Assembly (NCBI RefSeq): GCF_023973825.1
Contig: NC_090123.1
Span: 2,029,501 to 2,093,500, forward strand
Length of the DNA: 64,000 bases
Reading direction: 5' to 3'
Source: Plasmodium brasilianum
Taxonomy: Eukaryota; Apicomplexa; Aconoidasida; Haemosporida; Plasmodiidae
The position numbers were made by a program, and so were the translations under genes. The notes below the pieces were generated by a model. That model searched no databases, was not told the origin of the DNA, and saw only the letters and a list, made by a program, of their open reading frames with translations. Shown in pieces: positions 41,026 to 55,620 of this stretch (positions are counted from its first letter, which is position 1; the number at the start of each line of letters is the position of its first letter).

Positions 41026-43536
41026 TTGAGCAAAAGGAACAATTTGGAATACATGTTTTTATGTAATGAAGTATTTAATATAAAGTAATATCTGTAATAT
41101 TTTTAGTGTTATACATAGAATACATATAATCTCTAAAATATTGTAAATGCACATGTGTACATCCCGTTACTTTGATAAGCAATTAATAAAACTATTCGTT
41201 ATATTTTTGTGAATTTGTAAATTTTAATAATTTCTACTTGGTATTTTAGCGTACTATTTAATATTAATTAAAAAATATTAGTATTATATATATATTTGTA
41301 TACATAAGTATTTTACTATGAACAGTATATATTGAGGATATAAAATAAATAAATGATAAAAAAATTTATATAATTTTATGGAATTCCCATAACTTATGTT
41401 TTAAATTATGATTTTTATATTCAATTTTGCATAATATTCTAGTCTAAATGATTATTTGTTTAGATAATTAAAAACAAGTCATTATTAGTTTTAAATTAAT
41501 AACATGTGTGTCTTTTTTTGTGTTTTGATGTAACTACTTTAGAGTATTATGTTTCATTGTTATATATATAAATATTTATATAGTTAAAATTTTTACTCTA
41601 AAATACTCTTAATATTTATTATACAAAATAGGTTTTATTAGTAATGGGTTATAGAACATAGATATATTGTAAAATTCATTTTAGCTTCTTTTTCTAGTGT
41701 ACAAAAGAGAAAGTATAGATAAATAATAAAATATTATGTTTATAAAATGAGAGTTACAACAGTTTAATAACTTCAGAATTTTAAAATATAACAATAAAAT
41801 AACGAGAAAAAATTATTCAACATTATATTATTGTTTATAACTATAATGTTAATTCAATATTTCTGTAGATAATTAAATATATATTAAGTTAAAAATTTAT
41901 AGATGAATATGTTTTATATATAAATGTCAATAAAATATTAAATGAATGTTAATGATATATTAATGAATAATATTCAAAGTTGCTATTTTTGTTTTATCAT
42001 GATAGTGATCATCTAAAATTATTTTATATATCGGCAAAAGGCTAAATAAACATTATAGTTAATAAATATAAATAATTTTTTTCTGCAATTTTAAGGAAAT
42101 ATGTATGTATTTAATTTTTTTTACTATTTGTTATTCTTCGATATAAATATATTAAGTATAATTTTAATATTATATTTAGGATACAACAATACATATATAT
42201 TATATAGACATTACTAATTCTTTTATATGCTCATTTTTTAAATAAATGGAAATAAGAAAATTTTTTTTTCAACATATAATTCATAAATTTAGTTCTAGGA
42301 TTTAGAGTTACTATTCAATTTATTACTTTAGAATAGTAATTATTTATTAGTATAATTTTAGTTTTCGTAGAAGTTGTATGTATCTTATTAATACTGTGTA
42401 TTACAAAACTTCTCCAAAAGACGTGTGGATATCGGTATTAATATTTTTATAATAACATTTACATAATTATTAATTTAATTGCATTTTTTAATAATTACTT
42501 AAATATATGTAAAAAAGTAAATTTATAAAAAGAAATTAGAATTTTTATTCTTTATAAAATTATATAAATACATTATACAATCTAGATTATTTGTATTTTA
42601 AAACCTTTAATCAATATCTACTCTATATATTATTTATTTTTATTTTTTATCAAATTCTTTTTAAAAATATATATTTATTTAAAAAATAAAGAATAAATTG
42701 AAATCGATACATTTAAAAATTATTATTTAGAAATATTCATATATATTATACTTAATTAGATATTATAACCTTAAACATATATATTACAAAAATGATGTGC
42801 TGTTCTATTTTATTTATAAAATAAATATTTATTCATAGATTACGTAATATTTTATAAATATTTTTTTTCATATGTACAGTATTCCGTGGAAGATTGAACA
42901 TAGCACAAACATATAAAAAAACATATTAAAAAAAATAATGTTTTCTTTATTAATTATAACTTTTATTATAGTTTTATATAATTAACATCATTTAACAATA
43001 ATAAATAGTTTAAAAAAAAAAGAAAGAGTTTAAAAATCATAATTCATAATAGGAAAACTTCGTTGATAATTATTATTACCTTTATATATAGAACAATATA
43101 ATATATATATTTTATACGATCTATACGATGAATTCCACTTTCTAGATAAATAAATTCAATATTAAGAAATTATATATTTTTTTTTTTTTTTTAAAATATT
43201 AAAAAAATATGTAATATACTTAGTGTAATATATTAAAATGTATATATATATAATATAGGAATGAAATCATTTTATTTCATTTTAATAATAATTAGCTTTT
43301 TTCTTAAAAAAACTTTAAGATAAAAATTATGTGATGTATTTTTAATTTCATTTTTCCTTGAAAATATCGTTTAATAAATTAGAATAAGATATAATACATA
43401 ATATTCTTATGAAAGAATAAAAAGTCTCAAAAATAACTTTTGAAATACATATATCGTTTTTTATTATTAGAAGTATATTTTATTATTATTAATTTTTTCC
43501 TTAGAGAATATATCGGATTATTAAAAACATTAGCTC

Positions 43537-44402
43537 ATGGATCAGAGAATTATGTTACTTTTATTAATTAAATATTTTCTGTTTATGCTTTTAACATGGA
43601 TATGTAATTTATGGAATGATGCGGTATTATAAAATTATTGGAGTATATTTGTTTTATTCATATTATTCTAATTTTAATTATAATAATATTTTTTTTTTTA
43701 CATTTATATCTTTAATTCAGTTAAAAATATAATACTAACATTTTTTTATTTTAGAGATCCTTAAATAAATCTTTGTATTATAACTTAAAAGTTAATAGAA
43801 AATTAGATATAAGAAATTACAGATTACTAGCAAAATGTAAGAAGAAAAAGGATTTAAATATTGTATCGTTAAATGAAGATATAGCAGATAACGAAGAGTG
43901 CGAGAAGAAAACAACATATAATAATGAAAATGTGTTCACAAAACTAAAGAAACCATCTATATATCCATTAAATAAGGCGCAATACTACACAGAAGTTATG
44001 AATTATAACAATGGAATTTTTGATGGAAAATATTTTCATTTTGAAAAGAAATGGATCAAGAAAAAAGATTATGATAATTTTCTTGAAAATAACAAGAGAA
44101 TTAGAGACATAAAATTAAAAAAAATAAAATTTAGAAGTTACGGATTCGGAATTGTTATATTTTTTCTCTTTTTCTTGTTTGGAATAGGATTACCAATATT
44201 ACACGGATTAGAGTACTTAAAGGATGTGTTGTCACCTTTGGAGGGTGTTCTAGAATCAGCTGAAGGGGAAGCAAAAAAGTACTCTTTTCTAATATTATTC
44301 GGCATACTAATCATTATATTATCTATTATGATTTTAGTAGCAATTCCTAAGATCTTAAAAAATAATGAAAAATATAAAAAAATTAAGTATATGACAGAGT
44401 GA
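43537..44402 (+). CDS. fam-m-type exported protein (fam-l/fam-m superfamily), 244 aa
   Basis: Two exons: 43537-43623 (29 codons, MDQRIMLLLLIKYFLFMLLT) and 43755-44402, with GTATTA donor and TTTTAG acceptor, phase 0. The PEXEL-like pentamer RLLAK is at 52-56. The core is AQYYTEVMNYNNGIFDGK followed by YFHFEKKWIKKKDYDNFLE. Membrane segments lie at about 168-188 and 205-227, with a loop of under 20 residues. The end is KNNEKYKKIKYMTE. It pairs with the fam-l gene at 46974, but here fam-m comes first, the reverse of the order at 22.5/27.1 and 57.5/61.1 kb. Its 5' flank shows the upstream block only weakly. Subtype is clear; function is not known. Confidence 0.9.
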
Positions 44403-46973
44403 AATAAATAATTTTGACTATATAGTTTTCTGCACGCCGCTTATAAATACGATGTAATTTCTGTGATATTTGTAGTGGTATATTCATAATAAATGTAATT
44501 TTAAACTTTACAAAATGATAAATAATCGTGTGTACACATAGCATATTTTATTCACCATAGTAAAAAATTATGTTCTTAATTTTGTTGTGAACTAAGATGT
44601 AAAATTGTTTTATAGTATACTTCTTAGCGTATTAATTAATTTATAATAAATACATATGGCATAATATATATATTTGTGTATTTATATAAATTTGCATGAA
44701 AAATACACATTTATGCTTTAAAATAAATAAGTATTATCGAAATATACATATTTTTATTGAATTCTTGTGATAACTATATTTTAAATAATATGTACTACTA
44801 TATATCTTATAACCCATTCTCGTCTAGAACCGTCAGTTGTTCTGGTTATTAACAAAAAGTAGTATAATCTTTAGTTAGTACAAATTTTACTTTTTTTATA
44901 TTTTATGAAATAAATGATATATATTTATTGATACTGATATGTATATATATATTTTTTTTTTATTTTACAGAAAAAATTATTATTTATTTTATATGATATA
45001 TTTTATGTAAAATATTTTATATAATGTACAACTTGTAAATTTCTCTCTCACAGTATATATTAATATTATTTGATTCACATAAACGTGAAATAATAAATAT
45101 ATAATGAAAAAATATTCTTGATAAATTTCGATTATTTATAATTGTCTAGTAAAACTGTGATTCCATATCATATTAAATAAAGTTTTAAAAAAAATTGTCA
45201 TTTTATTATTGTGCTTAATTCTAGTGTTAATAAAATTTTGCAGATATTAATTGAATGTATATTAAATTGAAAATCCATAAATAAAGGCATTATGTTGTTT
45301 TTATTTTTTATGCAATACAATAATTTAATTAATTAGTAAAATTTATATATATATTAATTTATAATATGTACAAATACTTTTGTTTACTTGTGATAGAATT
45401 GTATTTCTAAAAATTTATTATATATCTGTAATAATCTAAATTATCATAGAAAGTAATAAAAGTAAATATATATTTTGTATAATAATTTCTTCATATATAT
45501 GAATTTATTTATATATTTATGCTACATTAAAGTGTATATAAATATATAAGTAATTATTTAATATTAATTTAAGAATATATATTAATTAATATTATATATA
45601 TTGACCAATAACAACACTTTCTTATTTATACTGCTAATTTGTTAAATAAAATAAAACTAAAAAAATAAGAATTTTTTTTTATACACAATTTATAAATACA
45701 GATGTAGGTTTTAGGTCAGAGTTCGAGGGATAGTATTAAGGTTATTTCTAAGGATTAGTAAAATCTTATAAGGGAATTTTTAGTTTTAGTATAAATTGTA
45801 TATATGTAATTATTAATATTGAGTATTTCATTGGTGTTATAGCATATAAGGTGACAAATACTTTTATTATTTTTTTATTACACTTTTGTATTTTTTATTT
45901 AATTTTATTTTATATATATTACTTTCGTTTGCATAATATAATAAAGCAATAAGAAAAAAATATATGCGTTTTTATTTATGAACACATGAAAAAAATAAAA
46001 TATTGAACCATGGATATCGCAATAATAGTAGGTATAAGTATTAATATATATACTTTTTTTTTACTTTATTCTATAGCATTAATATTTCTTCTAAAAAAAT
46101 ATATAATTATTTATTAATAAAAAGTAATATATAATAAATTAAGTGCAAGGATATAATAACAATTCGTTTACAAGCAATATGAATTAAACGTAATTTAAAA
46201 TTGTATTTTACAAAGATTGTTATAAAAAAAATAATAAATTATCATTTATTTAACTTATAAATATATATTACATTATAGATTTTGTATAATCCAGAAAACT
46301 AGATTTTTTTAAATATATTATTGCTCATTAAAAAATTAAAGTGGTGTAATTAATATAATATAAAATATTATATGATTTATGCTTCATTTAGCATTGTTCT
46401 TATTAGATTATTATGAAAATTAATATTACATAACATCAATTTCAACTTTTCAAAAACAGAATGTTCATTAAATTAGAATTAATATTATAAAAATATTGCT
46501 AAAATTAGTTATTATCTCAATATAGGGAAAATGTATTACCTATATTCTCTACATTCTATATTCTACTTAAACTATGTATTCGGATATAATAAGCAATTTT
46601 GTATTTTTATTTTAATTTATTCATAACAGAATAATAAAAAATTATTTAATTACCCTACCATATTAAATAAATATATTATATATTTTAAATATTTATATAT
46701 GAATTAATATTATTTTTTTTTTAATAAAAATTAGTTTTTTAAACGTTATATAAACGTAGGAATTCTATTATATATTCTTAATCATACTTTTCTTTGTGTC
46801 TACTGTTAAAGATATTATATATACCTTTTTTATTTTATTATTTTAAGAAGCAATAAAGGATAATAGAAAATCATATTAAATAAATAATGAATAATTTTTT
46901 ATTATTAAAAGAATATTATATCATTGTAAATTTATTATTTCCAAATTAATTTACAGCATTAAAATTCTATATA
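44403..46973. other. intergenic between fam-m and fam-l
   Basis: No gene seen. The 3' flank contains TTCTGTGATATTTGTAGTGG near 44459, a variant of the shared downstream sequence. The last 450 bases are the 5' flank of the fam-l gene at 46974. Confidence 0.5.
46541..46580 (+). promoter_or_regulatory. conserved upstream block of fam-l gene at 46974
   Basis: ATTCTCTACATTCTATATTC lies about 429 bases before the ATG. It is nearly identical in its core to the blocks before the fam-l genes at 22536 and 57457. Confidence 0.45.
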
Positions 46974-47953
46974 ATGGAAATTAAAATTATAATACTTTTA
47001 CTTGTTAACACTTTTGCCTTTAACTTTTTACCTTGGAGATTATATTTTAACAATGATATAGTATGAAAATTCTATTAGAAAATATTTGGTTTATTGCTAT
47101 TTTTCAAGTTTTGTTTTTATTGATAAGACATCTTGTAATAAAATTTTATATTCTTTAAATAACAAATGTTTACTTTGTTTTTTAGAGTTTGTTCAACAAC
47201 TCTCTGAATGAGATGTACAGTTTTCATAGAAAATTAGATACAAGAGTTCGTCGATTACTCTCAAAATATAAACAGGATATATATTCAAATATTGTAGGAA
47301 TAAAGGATGATTTACCGTATAATGAAGAAAATAACAAAAAAAGTGTGTGTAGTAATGAAAATGACAAAAAAGTAAGAACGAAATCAACAAAGAGAAGTTC
47401 ATTAAATAAAGCGGGAAATCATAAACAAGATAAGAACTATAATTCATTTATTTTCGAAACTAAAAATTATTCCCGTTTTGAAAAAAAAATATTCAAAGAA
47501 CTTGACTATGAGGATTTTCTTAAAAAAAACAGGACAATTAGTGATAAATTATACAAAAAAATTATACTCAAAAAATATGGATTACGACTTGCGCTGCCTT
47601 TATTGTTGTTTCTGTTATTATTATTATCGCTCATTTTAGATTTATCTGGAGAATTTGGACTTCAAAATATGTTGCGTAAGGTATTATATATTTCGGGAGC
47701 TCAAGAGTGGATGAAACAACTTGGACCAAATTTTAATAATCTTATAGGGAATTCTTGGGCTACATACTTAAAACCATTTTTTATACCTGCATTTGGAGAC
47801 AATACGACGAAACCCCATGTATTTTGTAATTTCTTTGGTACTGTAATTTATTTCGTACCTTTCATTATAATGGGTGTTACATTTATATCATGGATTATTT
47901 TTTACCATAAAAAGGTTAAAAAATATGAAAAAATTAAGTTTAGAAAAATGTAA
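46974..47953 (+). CDS. fam-l-type exported protein (fam-l/fam-m superfamily), 284 aa
   Basis: Two exons: 46974-47060 (29 codons, MEIKIIILLLVNTFAFNFLP) and 47186-47953, with GTATGA donor and TTTTAG acceptor, phase 0. The PEXEL-like pentamer RLLSK is at 52-56. The linker includes SSLNKAGNHKQ, close to the SSLNKAQ of the fam-m genes, which shows the common origin of the two subtypes. The core is FIFETKNYSRFEKKIFKELD, lacking the cysteine that precedes IFET in the other three fam-l genes. Membrane segments lie at about 162-182 and 246-268, and the end is YHKKVKKYEKIKFRKM. The gene follows the fam-m gene at 43537 in the same direction. Export is inferred from family and motif. Confidence 0.9.
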
Positions 47954-48942
47954 AATGTAGAGTAAGTAATATGCTTTCTTTTAAAATAAGTTTTTAATAA
48001 TAAATATTATCTGTAATATCTTTAGTGATTTCCTAATAAAAATAACTACAATTGCATAAATTTTATAAATATTCACATACGCGGCCTTCATTATACATAA
48101 GTAAAATACGTTTTTCGTTTATTAGTTTATTTCAAATTTTTATTATTTTTCAATTCGTATTATAAAAAATTTGTTCATATTAATAAAATGTATTTGTCAC
48201 AATTATATTTATTTTTTATTTAAATATATTTTTATAAAAATAATATACATGTACATTAAAATTAATATATAATTCAGCAACTATTATTATTTTATAGAAT
48301 TCTTGTAATAATTTACATTTCATATAAAATGCGTTGCTTTTTATTTTATATGTTATTCTAGTCCAAAATGGTTGTTTTATCATGTTACAAAGAATTTTTA
48401 TTTTTAGATTTAAATTAGCAATATACGTGTATTGTTTTGTATATAACTGAAGAATATAAATATATTTTATTGTGAAGATATGTATATATATATATCTATT
48501 ACTAATTACAAAATGTAATATTAATCCTATAAAATATGCTTCATGAAAAATATATCATAAGGTATAATTATTGTAGAAACCATTTTAATTTAATTTTAGT
48601 ACTTTTTACATGATATAAATTTGAGGATATAAATATATATGATGAAAAAATATCTTTATTAAATGTTGATTATTTATATATATCATCCAGGTAATACAGT
48701 GTGTAAGGTTATAATTAAAATGAATATTTAGTATCATTCATTATAAAATTTAAATTTGGTGTTAACTAAATTTATAAAAGCGAATTAAATAAATATTATA
48801 TTCAAAATTTATAAATAAATAGAAGATATATATTTTTTATTTTTTACATTATCAAAATATTATATTAATAAATTAAATGTTTACATATATAAATAGACAG
48901 TATGTACAATTTTTTTTTTTTTTTAATTGTAAAATTTTAAGT

Positions 48943-48972
48943 ATGTATATATATATATATATATATATATAG
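48943..48972. repeat. TA dinucleotide microsatellite
   Basis: About 13 consecutive TA units are flanked by GTATG and AGG. It lies in the 3' region of the fam-l gene at 46974. Confidence 0.85.
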
Positions 48973-49779
48973 GTAAAAATCTATGTAGTCTTTAAAAATA
49001 TTGAAACAATATATGTTTTTCTGAATTAATATAATAATGCGTATATATATTTATAAATATATTTCCTATTTTCCATATATACAAATATATTAAATAAAGT
49101 GTTTATATGCATTTTGAGATGTATATAAATACGCATAATTTCTATTGATAACTAATAATTCCTTTATATTTATAAATCTACTTTTCTGAATAAAATATAA
49201 TTAAAATTTTCTTTTAATTTTATTTTAGATAATTTTCTGGTACATAACCTTGTTTTTTTAGTCATGTAAGTTTTAGTTAGTTCTATTATTAAAATATTGT
49301 ATATTTTTTGTATAAGAGTTAATTAAGTATAATGTATTTTATTTTAGAATAATAATGTTTTTCTCGTAATATTGGTAACTAATATTAATATATTAAATAT
49401 ACTTTTTTAGAGTTTCTAATGAAAAATATTAGATAATGTTAATATATATTATAGTTATTATATTTACAAAAAAAAAATTAAGAAGAATTATTTAGTTAAT
49501 GATATAACATGTAGATATTTTTTTCTTTGGAACAATATACTAAAGTGATATGAATTTTGAAACCTATATATACAAACATTAATGAGTAATGAAAGCGAAA
49601 AAAATGCTAATAAGAATTTAATATAAAATATTTATGTGTTTTTTGTTATATAATATGAAGTATTACTATATATTATTAAAATATTTTCTTCTGTGGGTAT
49701 TATATATATATGCATGTAAAATAAGTATATTACGATATATATATATGCATATGTTTTTTTTTGTTTTTTGTTTTTTAGT

Positions 49780-51880
49780 AATTTTTGAATAATTTTAAAA
49801 TATTTATATGTGTATATGAATATTGAATATAAATTACATATGCACATATACTTGTAATAAGTTCTTCATATTCTCGATTTTTTGTTTTTATTGCAGATTT
49901 ATACTTCTAACTTTTATCTCATTTTTTTGTTTCTACTTTTTTTGCATTTAATACTTGAAAAATTAAAATTAGAAAATAAAATCTTATTAAATTTTAATGG
50001 AATTACAAGGTATAAAAATTATTATATTTAAGAAAAAGTAGAATTGGTGTTCTACTATTGTGACGAAGTCAATGAATCGTGGATATAATATAAACTGATA
50101 TAATAATTGTTGTGATATATGTAGTAATAATTGTAAATTTTCTTTTATTTTGCACACAGTGTATGCTTTATTTCATTGTATCAATAAATATTCATGGAGT
50201 ATATGTTCATAAATATTAATAAAAATAATAAAGTAGAATTTCGCGAATAAATATTATATGTATGTAAGCATTAAGAATATGATAGATATGAATAATAAAA
50301 ACTATTTTTTGGATTGCATATATAACTATGAAAATCATTTATTCAACGAGAAAGTTACGCAGGAAAAAGAGAGGATGGAGAAGAAGAGAAACCAAACATA
50401 GAAAGGATGGACAGGAGAAATTCCAAAAAAAAAAATAAGAAAAAAAAAAACAGTAAATCATATAAATTGTTATTTCTTATGAAACCAAATATGAATTTAT
50501 AACTGCTAATTTTAAAACCATTATATTTTCCTTTTATTTATACGTTAAGACAACAGTTACAAAGATATTTTTCTAAAAACAAAGATGGATATAAACGTAT
50601 GTGTTTAATGAATAAGTCAGAGAAAAAAGGAAGATAATTTAAATAAAATATTTTACCAAAATATTTGTTTTTCCCTTTATTCTCATAAAAAGGAGAAAAA
50701 CTGAGAAAATTAGCTTCTAATTATGTATTTGGAAATTGGGAATATAAAAAATGAAATCATATATATTAAAGAATTTATATTTGTTACACATGTTTCTAAA
50801 GCTAATACATATATACATGCATATGTATAAGTATATGTACATCCACTTGAACATACGTGTATCTCATAATGTGATATATCAATTTACATATTTCATCATA
50901 TGTACCGTTTTATGTTTAATAAATGCATATATACTTTTATACGTAGTTAAGTACTTTGAATTATTCTTCCGCATAATTAAAAAAGTTTATTTAATCACTT
51001 TCTCTTCCACAGAGTGCATATGTAAAAATTAAAATAGAAAAAATAAAATGCATTTTATATTGCATGTTTTACATATTCAGCCTTATGATATTTTTTGAGG
51101 AATTTCTTTTTGTGACAATGTTTTGCTTATATATACGTACATTTTTTATATGTTGACTCCATCTGTAAAATATATTTATAGAGGCTCTAATGTGTACTTA
51201 AACTTTTAAAAAAAAATATAACTAATAATACATTTTTTATCGAAAGTTAATATTGCGTACATAAATAAATGAAATGGTTTGTGTATACAAGTGTATGCAT
51301 AATTGTATGGATACATAAGATTGTATTATTCATGATTGAATGCGTATTTATACATATAGCACTTATGAATATATATATTTTTTTTTGTACTATTCTTCTT
51401 TTGACGTTTTAGCTTGTTTACATTTTTAAGTTGTAAACGTATGCATATACATATATATGTACATATAAATATTTGTATGCTGGAAATTTATTTAGATGTT
51501 TTTTTTCACATTACCCCTTATGCTCTCCTGATGTACATGGACCCATGTAAGTGTTCATGCATATAAGATAGAATGAGACGAATGATAGTACTCTAATATA
51601 TGACAAGCTAATATCACCACAGTATGAAATTCATTAAAAAGTATATTTCTCTTAATGTTGTTAACAAAAGGAAGAATAAAGTATATAGATGTTAAGGTAA
51701 AATAAACGTGTTGTTGATTAAATTAATTAGTTGTATAGATAATTCGTTTAACAATAGCTCTATTTTATAATAAGTCACATTTGTAAATTTACATGTGATT
51801 ACTTTTATTAAAGATTCTTATAAAGGTTTTTAATTAGCATAATTGTTATAAGAATTCAGAAAGAACCAATTTAAAAGTAA
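49780..51880. repeat. duplicated block, copy 2 (paralogous to 36180-38330)
   Basis: It is colinear with copy 1. Matching pieces are TTGCATTTAATACTTGAAAA (49943), CTACTATTGTGACGAAGTCA (50052), AATGTGTACTTAAA (51189), AATAAATGAAATGGTTTG (51264), ATATGACAAGCTAATATCAC (51598), and GTTTTTAATTAGCATAAT (51826). Divergence is considerable, so the duplication is old. Conserved pieces are the protein-like islands more often than the A/T spacers. Confidence 0.6.
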
Positions 51881-54800
51881 AAATGGGAAAAGTAAAAAAT
51901 GGAAAGGTACAAATTATTAGTTTTTTAAAGTTCTATGAAAACAATTTACATATACATAAATGCATAGGATGGTCTTACGAATGGATGCATGTGCTTATAA
52001 TATGCATCACATTTAAACACGTATATAAGGATGAACACAGAAGTAATAATAAAAAATATTGTACAAGCAAATTACTTATACATGTATGAATATAATGAAT
52101 TTATTAATTTGATACTAAAAAAAAATCAATTTTAACTATAGTTATTGTTTTTTTTTTTTTTTTTTAAACATCTCATTAGTTTAATATAAATAAATTTATT
52201 GGTAATAAGAAAAGATTAAGTAGGTTTTGAAACAAAAAAATTAATTAGAATAAATAGATGTCAGAAAGCTCTTTAGAAGAATGAAATACATATAGATAAA
52301 AATTAGAATAATCCTTATTTCAGTGATCACATTATCAAATATATGTTTGCCCGAACATATCTCATAGAATTTATAGTTGTAATAGTATTGTAGGAGAGGT
52401 ATATTCTACAATAAAAATTATTACTGAATGAAACAATGAGAGATTAATAATTTCACTGGAAATATATATAAATTACATTAATTTATATCTATATAAAATA
52501 TTGAAATTAAAAAAGTCATATTTGTCATTATTATTACATCATTAGTAATATCTCTAATTAGAAGAAACATAAATTATTTATATAAAAGAAATATTTGTGA
52601 AAAATTATTATTACAAATTACACTAAATCTACAAAAAGTCAATAAAAATTAAGGGACTAATATTAATATTAATACATATATATGAGAACTCATATATGTA
52701 CATTTATAAAATGAATATTTATATTTAATAATACTATTGATTAATGTCGTATACAATTACTAAGTAACTAATTAGATATTTCAAATAAAAAGGAAGTTAT
52801 TTATTGATAATTCTTTCATTTTTATGAATGCACCTAATTATTTAATTTAATTGGACGTTAATATAATTAATTAATATAGCATGCATATAGTAATTAAAAA
52901 ATAAAATACGAAAGCTGCTAAAAAATATCAATTGAATTAGTTGCATGAAAGCTTAGAAAATAATAACTAAAAAAATGCTTATTATATTCATGTAATTTTT
53001 ATAATTATATAATTTTCATAATAGGAAGTTTTAATTATTAAGTTGTGTTATACTTTTTTACATCAATACAAATTTGTAAATTTTGACAAGTTGTTATCCA
53101 AATGAAAGTATCATATAAATGTCTTTAACCAAGTATCTTGACAAATATATATATATATAAATATATAAATTTATATAGTGCATATATTTACAAAAACACG
53201 AAATAAAATAATAATTATGTTATTTTTCTATAATGGTCCAGTGTAATGTATATTATGTAGCATATGTAAATTTAAGAATATTTTATATTTATTTTTAATT
53301 AATTATGTTTAACTTGTTTACATACACAAATTAGCATCTGTTATTATATAATAAACATAATATATTTTTTATATTACATTTTTATAATTATCTACGTTTA
53401 TTATATTAAACAAACTGTATGAAATATAAATAGTTTTGCTTTTATAGATATATTTCATTAAAAGCCCAATTTAATTTATTTGAGTATGTCACATAGTAGT
53501 TTTAATATAATATGTTATTTTAAGTAATATTTATTTACATGCCAACAAAAATTATGTACATTACAATATCGACCATAAAAGTGTTAAAAGGATATATAAT
53601 GCGTCAAAAGTTTTTCTAAATTTTATAATATGTTATACTATATATTATCTTTTTCTATTTCTTAATTATATTATTTTCCGTTGTAAATTATTTTATTTGA
53701 TATAATTTGTTTATAATAATTTTCCCTTTATTAATCATAATTACTAAAAAAATATTTCTTATTACATATAATTGTGCATCATTCTTATGTTTTTTTAATA
53801 TTACTATTTCTCTATATATTATAAAATAACATATATTTTAACCAAAAAGAAAAAAAATAATATTAATTAATTAATAAATTAAATAAATTTTATTTTAGTT
53901 ATAATAAATAAAATACTTGTTTTTTAATTATATAGAAATTATTATATTCTATTTATAATAATAATATACAATTGTATAAAAGTGCTAAATTGAATAAAGC
54001 TCTTTAAAATATTATAATTTTTTATTTGAATTAAATTCTAGAATATACTTTTAAAATTATTCTTCTACAAATATTTTACATGTCGTATATATATGGTACA
54101 TATTAGGTTATAATTTTAGCTATAAAAAATAACATTTTTTATATTTCGTTTCCATCTTATGGATACTCTTTTATCTTACACAACTATTTTTATTTTTCGT
54201 TTGTAAAATAGTGTTTAAAAAGTGTGACATGTATAAATAATTAAGCTTATTATATGGAATTTCTTTAAAAATATAATAACTATATTCCTAATATATGCTA
54301 ATATTATCATTCTCAAAGAATATCTGATTTTTTTATGCTAATTATAAAATAAAATTTTTGTGTATCAAAAAAGCCATTTTGTAATTTTTCTGAAAAGTAT
54401 TAATAACAAAAATTTAGATCTGTTCTGTCAGGTTATTAAAATAAATATGTTTTTTGATCAATCATTAAGAAAATTAGTTTTCTGAAATATCATTTTAATG
54501 CTTCTTTTTTTAATAATAAATTTATTGGAAATATATAAAAAAATATTTTTTAGATTATCATAGTTTTTTATATCTTGTACACTATTCATGGAATTTTCTA
54601 ATTTTTAAAAAAATAAAATAACTATGGAAATTACTATACGCTTATGTTAGTAACATGTGAATATAATGTAGAATTTTTAACAAAATTCATGTATTATAAA
54701 AATAAATAAATCCATCTTCAATGGAAACAATTAATGTTTTATATTAGCAAAATCACTTAAATCTATCCCTTTTAGAAGTACATGTCCGCAATTCATTGGT

Positions 54801-54984
54801 GCAGTATAATAAGCTAACATAAAATTTGTCTTAAATTTTTGTTCCTGCATATTGTATGCTCAAATATACACCTATAAGATAATTATTATTATGAGTAAAG
54901 AACTTTATCACCTTGTAAATAATAAAAATATCTTCCTTTCATTGTAATAAAACTTTCATAATCATTTACATAATTAGAACAGTG

Positions 54985-55620
54985 GAAATGGATTATTAGT
55001 TTCTATAACTGTTATAATATTTTCAGAAAATTAGAAAGGAAGAAATAATATATAATTAAAGATATATTACAACATAATGTATATGATAATTCCTAATACA
55101 AAGAGGTAATGTTGAATTAAAAGATCATCGAATGTATTAATGTAAAGATGATGATACTTCAAGAACTGCATCCAAAAAAATATTCATGAAATGCATATCC
55201 ATTATATTCAAGGCATATATAGTGAGAGATATATCATTAAAAAAAAACTATACAGAGCATTTATTCATATATATTATAACACAAAATATGTCTGTATTAC
55301 CAAGAAAAAAAGTTTAAAGCTTTCAGAATATATGAGTAATATTTTAGAATTTACTATATTGAATACATTTTCTATCGTATTTTTATTATATTTTTATTTC
55401 ATATTTCATTAGTAAATTTGTAATATATATTAGGGTGACATGTACTAACGAGATTATTTAATTCTCAATAAAGTGTTACAATTGTATGGTTATTAGTTAC
55501 GTTTTATGCATTTTAATTCTTTATATACTATTAAAATTCTAAAATGTATCGCTGAAGTTGAAAAAGATAAAATTAAAGCATATTTACAATTGATAGATAG
55601 TTTTAAAAAATACCTTTTTC
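54985..55620 (+). pseudogene. decayed exported-protein-like gene, copy 2
   Basis: It shares with the block near 20 kb the stretch AGAAAAT..GAAAG..AATAATATATAATTAAAGATATATTA, then diverges. A later frame (55191-55412) contains YIIKKKLYRAFIHIYYNT and SLKLSEYMSNILEFTILNTF with a hydrophobic end, which may be a C-terminal remnant. It lies 2.4 kb before the fam-l gene at 57457, the same context as the first copy. Confidence 0.45.

Larger units (their letters stand above)
33162..43536. other. 10.4 kb region without an intact gene
   Basis: It contains the first copy of a duplicated block (36180-38330), a minus-strand pseudogene (38326-38789), a fam-m C-terminal remnant (40960-41025) with its 3' flank, and a TTG microsatellite near 40779. 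Frames at 33540-33752, 34886-35083 and 40351-40581 are low-complexity and not supported. Confidence 0.5.

Noticed and set aside
51883..52089. 68-codon frame starting MGKVKNGKVQ
   Set aside because: Composition is reasonable, but there is no second exon, no counterpart in the first copy of the block and no recognised family.
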